Below are positions 6,756-12,537 of a DNA stretch of 12,537 bases, piece by piece. The notes beneath the pieces were generated by a model, which worked only from the letters and a program-made list of their open reading frames with translations, did not search any database and was not told the origin of the DNA. Both the position numbers and the translations under genes were made by a program. The DNA comes from Methanosarcinales archaeon (lineage in GTDB: Archaea; Halobacteriota; Methanosarcinia; Methanosarcinales; Methanogasteraceae). The DNA lies in the NCBI GenBank assembly GCA_030672605.1, contig DAOVGE010000013.1:1-12537 (forward strand), written 5' to 3'. The first letter of the stretch is position 1. Every line of letters begins with the position of its first letter.

Positions 6756-8048
6756 ATGCGAATAGAGATCAACCCGGAGATCGAATACCAGCCAGGCACC
6801 CAGCGGGTATTTGATTACAAAACAACTCTCGCAAACATCGAAAAGATACTTCCTGATATCGGAGTTGTATCACTTGATGATATCACGCATCTTGACCGGG
6901 TCGGAATTCCAGTGATGACAGCAAGCCGACCAGGTGCGTGTCAGGGCGCGATAACGGTCTACTCGGGTAAGGGCGCAACCGAGATTCAGGCAAGAATCTC
7001 TGCGATAATGGAGTCGGTCGAGAGATGTTTTGCCGAGATCCCGGAGGCAAACGCCGATTTCAAAAATAATCCGGTCAGTTCTGATACAATTGTCGAAACT
7101 TATGAAAACCTTGTGGATGCGAACGCAATCAACCCGGAGACGCTGCTTCTCCCGGAACCGCTCGCCGACGGCGTCAGACTCGACTGGCTGAGCGGATGGG
7201 ACCTCATGAATGACGAAGAGGTGCTCGTGCCTGCGAATGCCGTGTACCATCCGTATATCCATGGAATACCCATATTCCGCAGCAACACGAGCGGACTTGC
7301 CTCAGGCAACACGATTGAGGAGGCGATCGTGCACGGGCTGCTTGAGGTGATCGAACGGGATTCTCTGAGCGTAGCAGAGTATACCAGAAATGTCGGGCAG
7401 GAGCTCATTGTAGAAGAGGATGATGGTGAGGTGTATGATCTCAAGAAGACGTTTGAGAACGCCGGCATAACCGTGAAACTCTGGTTTTTGCCATCAATAA
7501 CTGGAATCCCGGTTGTAGTTGCTGCACTTGATGATTACACGACCAAAGACCCAACGATGCTTGTCATGGGCGCGGGTGCCCATCTGAACCCGGGACATGC
7601 GGCATTCCGTGCACTCACCGAGGCGGCTCAGTTCAGACTGGCACAGATATCCGGCGGGCGCGAGGACGTGCGAGAACGTAGCAGTTTCGTTGTAGGCGCA
7701 GGCTACGACCGCATGAAACGCATGAACAAATTCTGGTATGACGACGCCGACACCATCAGACTCTCCGATGTCCCTGACTTATCAGCGAACACGCTCGCAG
7801 AGAACATCGAGATGATCGTTGAGAGGCTTCGCGGCGCAGCTCCACAAGTGATAATCGTCGACATGTCGCAGCCATGGATCGATGTTCCCGTGATCAGGGC
7901 GATCATCCCGACTTTTGAACTGTACACCGTCGACCGTGAACGGATCGGCGAGCGGGCGAGAGCAGAACGGAGGGAACGTGAACGTGAGGCTCTGCGTGTG
8001 AGACGGGCGAATAAGATTGGGTGGAGACGGGGGCAATCGAAGAGTTGA
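6756..8048 (+). CDS. ycaO: YcaO-family protein, methanogenesis marker 1 (McrA thioamidation factor)
   Basis: 430 residues. YcaO enzymes use ATP to activate a peptide backbone amide; the methanogen type installs the thioglycine in the active site of methyl-coenzyme M reductase subunit McrA, often with TfuA. Seen: GKGAT at 71-75, the ATP/Mg-binding helix SAIMESVERCF at 82-92 with the E-x-x-E-R signature, SNTSGLASGNTIEEAIVHGL around 176-195 and LLEVIERDSLS at 195-205. The methanogen-type end, DMSQPWIDVPVIRAIIPTFE followed by LYTVDRERIGER, lies at about 370-400. The C-terminal 30 residues (401-430) are unusually basic, with 10 Arg, and look like an added tail. It stands alone: no TfuA gene follows. 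Its presence places the genome among organisms with a methyl-coenzyme M reductase. Family assignment firm; the specific substrate follows from family knowledge. Confidence 0.9.
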   Translation: MRIEINPEIEYQPGTQRVFDYKTTLANIEKILPDIGVVSLDDITHLDRVGIPVMTASRPGACQGAITVYSGKGATEIQARISAIMESVERCFAEIPEANADFKNNPVSSDTIVETYENLVDANAINPETLLLPEPLADGVRLDWLSGWDLMNDEEVLVPANAVYHPYIHGIPIFRSNTSGLASGNTIEEAIVHGLLEVIERDSLSVAEYTRNVGQELIVEEDDGEVYDLKKTFENAGITVKLWFLPSITGIPVVVAALDDYTTKDPTMLVMGAGAHLNPGHAAFRALTEAAQFRLAQISGGREDVRERSSFVVGAGYDRMKRMNKFWYDDADTIRLSDVPDLSANTLAENIEMIVERLRGAAPQVIIVDMSQPWIDVPVIRAIIPTFELYTVDRERIGERARAERREREREALRVRRANKIGWRRGQSKS

Positions 8049-8116
8049 ATCATGTCGACGCCATCCGATAGCATCGTTTTACGAATAGTCTCAATGACGT
8101 ATGGCAGACAGATAAC

Positions 8117-8187
8117 CCTCAATCTGTGTAAATCAGTGGTGGATCGAGGTTATTAGCCACAGATTAACACTGATTCCGCGGATTTTA
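8117..8187. repeat. Inverted copies of the CACWGATTNN decanucleotide repeat forming an imperfect hairpin
   Basis: 8117-8137 is an inverted copy of 5137-5157 (20 of 21 bases). 8158-8187 is a direct copy: CACAGATTAA, CACTGATTCC and a degraded third unit. The two halves face each other, so 8121-8139 and 8157-8175 can pair at 16 of 19 positions around a 17-nt loop. It lies about 70 nt past the ycaO-like stop and might act in 3'-end formation, but there is no T-tract immediately after it. Confidence 0.65.
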
Positions 8188-8228
8188 TCGTACTTATTCA
8201 ATATTGTGTGGGTATTTGCATATAAAAC

Positions 8229-8259
8229 CACGAGATTGCACGAGATTAACACAGAAATC
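8229..8259 (+). repeat. Divergent decanucleotide repeat block
   Basis: CACGAGATTG, CACGAGATTAA and CACAGAAATC follow one another with a period of 10-11 nt and the same CAC..GATT pattern as the blocks at 5126 and 8158. It is probably a diverged member of the same intergenic repeat family. Confidence 0.5.
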
Positions 8260-8359
8260 TTGTGGGGATGGCTGCGCCGCTGCTTCGCAGACTGGGTACT
8301 CTTGTGTTATACCATGTAGTATTGAGCATGTTCGTTTTACAATGCCGGCTGAGGACCCA

Positions 8360-8368
8360 TATATAAAT
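8360..8368 (+). promoter_or_regulatory. Strong TATA-box candidate upstream of the 946-aa secreted protein
   Basis: TATATAAAT is close to the archaeal TATA consensus; a second AT-rich element, TTTAAATAA, follows at 8388-8396. From here a transcript would begin near 8390, leaving a leader of almost 290 nt before ATG 8678, or it could serve a separate short RNA. A weaker box, TAGATATATG, near 8572-8581 could give a shorter leader. Confidence 0.4.
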
Positions 8369-8476
8369 AGCTGTCAAAAGCGTAACGTTTAAATAATATC
8401 ACACCGACTGCAACCAAGGTGACATCTTGTGAATAAAGTACAAAACGCGCACCTTCAATGGCTATTTTGCACCACC

Positions 8477-8566
8477 CGGCGTCATTTTGTTATTTAGTGC
8501 AATCGCATGCAGGGCAGGTACTTTTTTCAGAAAATGACACCGATCGCCACCCCCACGAGCATGGGG
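8477..8566 (+). other. Inverted repeats in the long leader of the secreted-protein gene
   Basis: CGGCGTCATTTT (8477-8488) pairs with AAAATGACACCG (8531-8542) at 11 of 12 positions across 42 nt. It is followed by a compact hairpin: CCCCA (8551-8555), a 6-nt loop, TGGGG (8562-8566), with two further outer pairs beyond one mismatch. Otherwise I see no gene in 8049-8677. The frame at 8204-8392 is Cys-rich and has neither a ribosome-binding site nor family likeness. The folded leader could be regulatory or an sRNA; the sequence only shows the pairing. Confidence 0.4.
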
Positions 8567-8661
8567 TTGGATAGATATATGAGATATGCAGACTACTATC
8601 GTTAGCAGAATGTCATTGCTGCACATAAAATCTGCCTGTGCAGACAATCGAGCATAAAAAT

Positions 8662-8668
8662 AGGAGGA
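8662..8668 (+). promoter_or_regulatory. Shine-Dalgarno deciding the start at 8678
   Basis: AGGAGGA, nearly the full anti-16S complement, ends 9 nt before ATG 8678, where a signal peptide begins. It rules out the other nearby start codons. Confidence 0.8.
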
Positions 8669-8677
8669 TTAAGCCAG

Positions 8678-11518
8678 ATGAAATGGAAACTGATTGCCGG
8701 AATACTTGTTTTTGCAATCGTGTTGACGTGCGCTCCATCGGTGGCTGCAGAGCCAGCGGTGGTATCGATTGGGGATGCATCGGCACCCCTGGAAAAGACT
8801 GCTACAGTACCCATCACAATAGAGAACGTCGAGGGGATGTGCACCGTCGCTGTAGAGCTTTATTACAACAACAGCGTTGTGATCGTTGAATCTGTTAAGG
8901 ACGGAAACTTTAGCAGTGTAACAGCCGAGATCGATAACGACAATGGCGTAGTGAGGATAGATGCGTTCACCGTGGTTGCGCAGGGAGTCTCAGGTAGCTT
9001 CGTCTTCGCAGAGGTCACCTTCAAGGCGGTGGGCTGTGGCGAGAGCGAGCTCGCGCTCGAGGCATATCTGCAGAATTACGATAACAGAAGCATCGAGTGC
9101 CAGGTCACTGCAGGGACATTCAGAGTGCCATGCGGCGATGATTACGCCGGTTGTATCGAGGGACTCGTGATGGATGAGAGCGGCAGCCCCCTGAAAGAGG
9201 CGTCCGTCGTCGCCAAGGGACGACCGGGTTCCGGAGAAGATGAAACGGACGAGGAGGGCTATTACGAGATCTGCGATCTCAAAGCAGGCACGTACAACGT
9301 AACAGCAAGTATGCAGGGGTATACCCCCCAGACCGCGGAGGCTGAGGTCATCGCAGGCGAACGTCTCCGTTACGACTTTGAGCTTTTGCCGGCGCTCAGA
9401 AGACCCGACCTTGTGATCGGCGCGGTGTGGAATGAGGGTGATAGGATCTATTACACACTGGAGAACGCGGGTGGTGTAATCGCTCCTGCGGGCCACGACA
9501 CTGCGCTGTACATCAACGGCGACCAGGTATCATCTAAGATGGCAGTTACCGATTTAGAGCCTGGAGATAGTATAGATCTCGACTTTGGTTATCGCTGGGT
9601 ATGCACACCGCCAGCGGACAATGTGATGGTCTGCGCAGACATCGAAAATATAGTGCAGGAGTCAAATGAGGACAACAACTGCCTGGAAACGGTGCTCTAC
9701 TGCCCGCACGGATCGATGGATGCCTGCAGAGACATTGCATTCTCAACCGAGGTGGATTTCATAACTCATGGTCCGGCGCCGCCGGACGGAAATCCGATCA
9801 TCTCGGATGGTGATCTGCTCGGCGCAAACTGCGTGGTCTGCGCCCGCAACCATGAACTACTCAATACGTTCCAGTGCCGATACGATCTCGGGCTGGACGC
9901 CGTCGATGTCATTGATATTGAGTATGAGGTCCCGTTGGTCGCATTCTCAACCGAACTCGACCATCCCGAAGGAATCTTCACTGCGGGCGACCTGCTCTCA
10001 ACACACGGCGCAGTCATTCCGAACAGTGCTCTGCTTGCGAAATTCGATATACGTGTCGATCTGGGACTGGATGCTGTCCACTTCATAGGCGAGATGGATC
10101 GTATCGCCGGAGTTCTGTCAAAGGCGCAAGATATCGGTAGGACTGAATTGGTTGAGGCGCCCGGCATACTGCCTGAGCTGCTCCAGGAGCATGAGATCGA
10201 TATCTGGTTCTCAACCGAGGGGACCGCACCAACGCCTGATAGTCCCGGGTTTCTGGACGGTGATCTGCTCTCTGTAAAAACAGGCATGATCGTTGCCAGT
10301 AACGGCGTCTTGCTTCCAATATACGTCCCTGCCGGAATCCCGGATCGTGGAGTTGACTTCGGGCTGGATGCGGTCACCGCTGAACGTGCGTTGCCTGTTG
10401 TCGACCCCAACTCCGGCTATGTACCGGATCGAAAAGCCATCATCTTCTCAACAGAGATACTGTACAACAGTGAAGTCTTCAACTTCACTGATGGCGACGT
10501 CATCAGACTCGGCGACGGCGTGGTACGCAGGAATGGTGATCTTGTCAACTGTTTCGAGCCGATGGCGCTTGAACTCGGGCTCGACGCCCTCTCTGTTGGC
10601 ACCACTTCCGCGTGCGTGAACCGGATCACAAACATCGGCGGGCTGCAAACAGCGGTTGCCGACATCGGTATTGATGGCAGGGCAGACCTCTGGTACCCTC
10701 AGACCGACCACCCTTTTGGGCGGAATATTCCGTTCTGGGGCAACATCTGTGATGACGTAACCAGGTTCAGAGTTGTTTACAAGGCTGATTCCGGACCTGG
10801 AAACGAGACCGGAATTGATGTCCAGTCCGGCTGCGGCTGGATGGTAAAAGACCCCATGACTGGTTGCGCAACCGATGTGCCGTGGTTCTCTGATTCGGAT
10901 GGCTGGTATGATGCGGTCAGGTACAGGGAACTTCTTCCCTGCAACCCGCTCATCCTGACCAACTGGAATACGCTGATAATGGAGGATGGACTCTACCGGG
11001 TCTGGCTCGAATATGAGCGAGGCGGGATTGTGGAACGGGAGCCTGTTGACCATTTCGTGCGGGTGGATAACACCCCTCCGGAATTCGAAAACCTCAGCGT
11101 CGGGATCGGTATCTGTACGACGTATGGCAGCACAGATATGAGTGTGACGGACGCGCTTGGCACTGGTCTCATGGTGAGTGCGCAGTTCAATGATACGCAC
11201 TTCTGGAAGTACCGGCTCAGGATTGGCGGTGATTCGTATCCTACGTTTCACTACTACGATGTGATCAACTACTATGATGCCCGCCCGGAAGCTGCAAATC
11301 TGAGCGAGACCGGCACAACGCCGAATGGGTCGATCGTCGATCTGCACAGGATAACAGTCTTTGATCTGGCTGCAGATCCGGTGGAATGCGCATATTCGGC
11401 TAACCTGCTCCTGTGGGATAGAACCATTATAGGGGCGTTCTACACGGATCCATACGGAGTAGGAGGGCATTTCAGGTCGCACGTTGTCAGACCGATCCAC
11501 TTCAAATACACGCCATAG
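8678..11518 (+). CDS. Large secreted multidomain protein: cohesin-like, carboxypeptidase-regulatory-like, CARDB-like, four-copy FSTE/DGDLL repeat
   Basis: 946 residues. Signal peptide at 1-24 ending SVAA. Residues 27-150 look like a cohesin-type beta-sandwich (VVSIGDASA, VPITIENVEG, VELYYNNS). 159-236 resemble the carboxypeptidase regulatory-like fold (CIEGLVMDESGSPLKEASV, DEEGYYEICDLKAGTYNVTA). 243-340 resemble CARDB (PDLVIGAVW, ESNEDNNCLET). 353-640 hold four repeats, described separately. 641-946 contain VDNTPPEFENLSV near 796, typical of an Ig-like linker, and an unrecognised Cys- and aromatic-rich tail. There is no C-terminal transmembrane helix or PGF-CTERM-like anchor, so it is free or held by partners, possibly through the cohesin-like domain. 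The role is probably structural or adhesive at the cell surface; no catalytic motif is visible. The gene after it shares its style of signal peptide and ribosome-binding site. Confidence 0.85.
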   Translation: MKWKLIAGILVFAIVLTCAPSVAAEPAVVSIGDASAPLEKTATVPITIENVEGMCTVAVELYYNNSVVIVESVKDGNFSSVTAEIDNDNGVVRIDAFTVVAQGVSGSFVFAEVTFKAVGCGESELALEAYLQNYDNRSIECQVTAGTFRVPCGDDYAGCIEGLVMDESGSPLKEASVVAKGRPGSGEDETDEEGYYEICDLKAGTYNVTASMQGYTPQTAEAEVIAGERLRYDFELLPALRRPDLVIGAVWNEGDRIYYTLENAGGVIAPAGHDTALYINGDQVSSKMAVTDLEPGDSIDLDFGYRWVCTPPADNVMVCADIENIVQESNEDNNCLETVLYCPHGSMDACRDIAFSTEVDFITHGPAPPDGNPIISDGDLLGANCVVCARNHELLNTFQCRYDLGLDAVDVIDIEYEVPLVAFSTELDHPEGIFTAGDLLSTHGAVIPNSALLAKFDIRVDLGLDAVHFIGEMDRIAGVLSKAQDIGRTELVEAPGILPELLQEHEIDIWFSTEGTAPTPDSPGFLDGDLLSVKTGMIVASNGVLLPIYVPAGIPDRGVDFGLDAVTAERALPVVDPNSGYVPDRKAIIFSTEILYNSEVFNFTDGDVIRLGDGVVRRNGDLVNCFEPMALELGLDALSVGTTSACVNRITNIGGLQTAVADIGIDGRADLWYPQTDHPFGRNIPFWGNICDDVTRFRVVYKADSGPGNETGIDVQSGCGWMVKDPMTGCATDVPWFSDSDGWYDAVRYRELLPCNPLILTNWNTLIMEDGLYRVWLEYERGGIVEREPVDHFVRVDNTPPEFENLSVGIGICTTYGSTDMSVTDALGTGLMVSAQFNDTHFWKYRLRIGGDSYPTFHYYDVINYYDARPEAANLSETGTTPNGSIVDLHRITVFDLAADPVECAYSANLLLWDRTIIGAFYTDPYGVGGHFRSHVVRPIHFKYTP
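9734..10597 (+). repeat. Four degenerate protein repeats, FSTE - DGDLL - GLDA
   Basis: Within the 946-aa protein, FSTE occurs at residues 355, 423, 511 and 590. DGDLL or a variant (AGDLL, DGDVI) occurs at about 377, 436, 527 and 605, and GLDA at 405, 463, 562 and 634. Spacing within a unit is constant enough (13-22 residues from FSTE to the acidic turn, then 26-35 to GLDA) to show true repetition. DNA identity survives at the motif (ttctcaaccgag at the first and third copies), so duplication was probably within this gene. The acidic turns could bind calcium, as in dockerin-like folds; that is a guess. Confidence 0.75.
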
Positions 11519-11528
11519 ACCATGGGTT

Positions 11529-11558
11529 GGGGCGGGAAGTGTGCGACCCTCCCGCCCC
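11529..11558 (+). terminator. GC-rich hairpin between the two secreted-protein genes
   Basis: GGGGCGGGA (11529-11537) and TCCCGCCCC (11550-11558) form a perfect 9-bp stem with a 12-nt loop, starting 11 nt past the stop codon at 11518. There is no U-tract after it, so it may be a processing or stability element rather than a true terminator. Confidence 0.45.
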
Positions 11559-11604
11559 CGCCTGCATACGAGAATTACGACTTGAAAGAAGGTGAAAGAA
11601 CATT

Positions 11605-12537
11605 ATGAGAACGAAACGAATACTATTCGGAATACTGGTACTCTTCGCAGTGCTTGCTCTTTCTGCAAATAGTCTGCATGCGGCAGAGCAGGAGAGCAAC
11701 AGTGTGGCAGTATCCAGCATCGGAACCCTGGATGGCTCAGGGTTCGGCATAACGGACGATTTCGCAGTCACAGGCGACTGCGTGGAGATTGGGTACGACG
11801 ATGGAACGGCAGAGGATGGAACGGCTCCTAAGGTTTCGGGAGTTGGTATGGCAGTCCACTTCACAATCACAAACCCTGATTATGTCAAGCTCAAAACCGC
11901 GAGGTTCGCTTTAATCCTAAACGAGAGCGTCTCCGACAATTCCTTCGACTGGAAAGTGCTCAAATGGACCGGAAGCGAGCCCGGAAGCGTGCTTGCATCC
12001 GGAACAACAGACCCTGCTGAGCATGGATGGTGTGAGGTGGATATGGACAATATCGACATTCCAAAGGACTTTGTGATCGCGATGTACTCTAAACGGGAAC
12101 TTGCGCCATACCTCGGATGCGATGAAAACTCCTCAATCAACGAGCGTGGCTTAGTCTATATGGAAGGGGAATGGTACCCCTGGCCCTTCGAACAGAACGT
12201 CATGATCCGGGCGGTTGTGTGTGACGGCAACGGTGAAGATCCGGACATCGATGTAACGCCGGTGGATCTCGAGGCGAGACTGAAACCAGGCGAGAGCGTC
12301 AGCAAAACGCTTAATATCTGCAACGAGGGTGATAGAGACCTGACATACAGCAGCATATCGGTATCTTGTGATGCAAAAGAGAGCAAGACTGCCGTGATCG
12401 GTGCACTGGGTCTGGAGAAGATCGGAAAAGGGATCGGAGCAATATCGGCTGGCGAAGAGATCGGATATGATGACGGAGAATTTGATGGTGCATACTACTT
12501 TAGTACTGTTGGATTCGGCATGGGTGTTCACTTCACG
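11605..12537 (+). CDS. Secreted repeat-containing protein (partial, C-terminus off the right edge)
   Basis: 311 codons are open from ATG 11605 to the edge. AAGGTGA at 11589-11595 ends 9 nt before the start. Residues 1-27 are a signal peptide (MRTKR, a hydrophobic stretch, HAA). Residues about 61-206 form a beta-rich module starting EIGYDDGTAEDG and GVGMAVHFT, with WKVLKWTG and DFVIAMYSKRELAPYLGCDE, and ending NVMIRAVV. Residues about 214-250 are a linker with DVTPVDLEARLKPGESVSKT, similar to Ig-like spacer domains. At 285-311 the module begins again (EIGYDDGEFDG, GFGMGVHFT) and is cut by the window edge. Modules of this kind occur in secreted bacterial and archaeal proteins as jelly-roll-like surface domains. 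It may be co-transcribed with the preceding secreted-protein gene; no enzyme motif is visible in the part seen. Confidence 0.8.
   Translation, partial: MRTKRILFGILVLFAVLALSANSLHAAEQESNSVAVSSIGTLDGSGFGITDDFAVTGDCVEIGYDDGTAEDGTAPKVSGVGMAVHFTITNPDYVKLKTARFALILNESVSDNSFDWKVLKWTGSEPGSVLASGTTDPAEHGWCEVDMDNIDIPKDFVIAMYSKRELAPYLGCDENSSINERGLVYMEGEWYPWPFEQNVMIRAVVCDGNGEDPDIDVTPVDLEARLKPGESVSKTLNICNEGDRDLTYSSISVSCDAKESKTAVIGALGLEKIGKGIGAISAGEEIGYDDGEFDGAYYFSTVGFGMGVHFT

Noticed and set aside
8117..8259. Possible CRISPR array
   Set aside because: The repeats are only 10 nt long, directly adjacent or inverted, with no spacers and no cas genes.
8204..8392. 62-codon plus-strand frame
   Set aside because: It contains the decanucleotide repeat and the TATA box, has no Shine-Dalgarno and no coding character.
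9766..10410. 214-codon minus-strand frame
   Set aside because: Ser/Pro/Arg-rich complement of the four-repeat region; its apparent internal repetition merely mirrors the real repeats.
10448..11500. 350-codon minus-strand frame
   Set aside because: It lies wholly opposite the 946-aa secreted protein, has no ribosome-binding site or domain content, and is His/Arg/Pro-rich like a complementary shadow.

Overview
The window reads as archaeal DNA from the methane- or alkane-metabolising Euryarchaeota/Halobacteriota. The main evidence is a complete YcaO-family protein of the methanogenesis-marker-1 type, the McrA thioamidation factor. AT-rich TATA-like boxes lie about 26 nt upstream of two start codons that lack a well-placed Shine-Dalgarno, and three large exported proteins carry typical archaeal signal peptides. 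A methanogen or an ANME/Syntrophoarchaeum-like anaerobic alkane oxidiser would fit; I cannot assign it further from sequence alone.

Layout. (1) 4852 down to 1, minus strand: one very long open frame of 1617 codons that runs off the left edge. It encodes an exported protein with a signal peptide, a PQQ-type beta-propeller, a DUF4430 (transcobalamin C-terminal-like) domain and a CobN cobaltochelatase large-subunit body. (2) 4863-5551: non-coding DNA with a perfect 22-bp inverted repeat, a 10-nt-period repeat and a wider inverted repeat. (3) 5552-6315: a toxin-antitoxin pair, UPF0175 antitoxin followed by a DUF3368 PIN-domain toxin. The toxin's catalytic N-terminus lies upstream of any canonical start codon. 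(4) 6387-6653, minus: a small unrecognised ORF of coding quality. (5) 6756-8048: YcaO/methanogenesis marker 1, probably leaderless, with an Arg-rich tail. (6) 8049-8677: non-coding, with more decanucleotide repeats, a strong TATA box and hairpins. (7) 8678-11518: a 946-aa secreted protein with cohesin-like, carboxypeptidase-regulatory-like and CARDB-like domains and a four-copy FSTE/DGDLL/GLDA repeat. (8) 11605 to the right edge: the start of another secreted protein with a duplicated module.

How the genes relate. The window is a mosaic rather than one operon. YcaO belongs to core methane metabolism (McrA modification). The two large plus-strand genes at the right are probably a pair of cell-surface or matrix proteins, each with its own Shine-Dalgarno, separated by an 86-nt gap with a GC-rich hairpin. 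The exported CobN fusion points to metal or tetrapyrrole handling outside the membrane. No CobS/CobT or ChlI/ChlD ATPase partner and no TfuA partner for YcaO is present. The toxin-antitoxin pair and the dispersed short repeats mark the intergenic stretches as accessory DNA.
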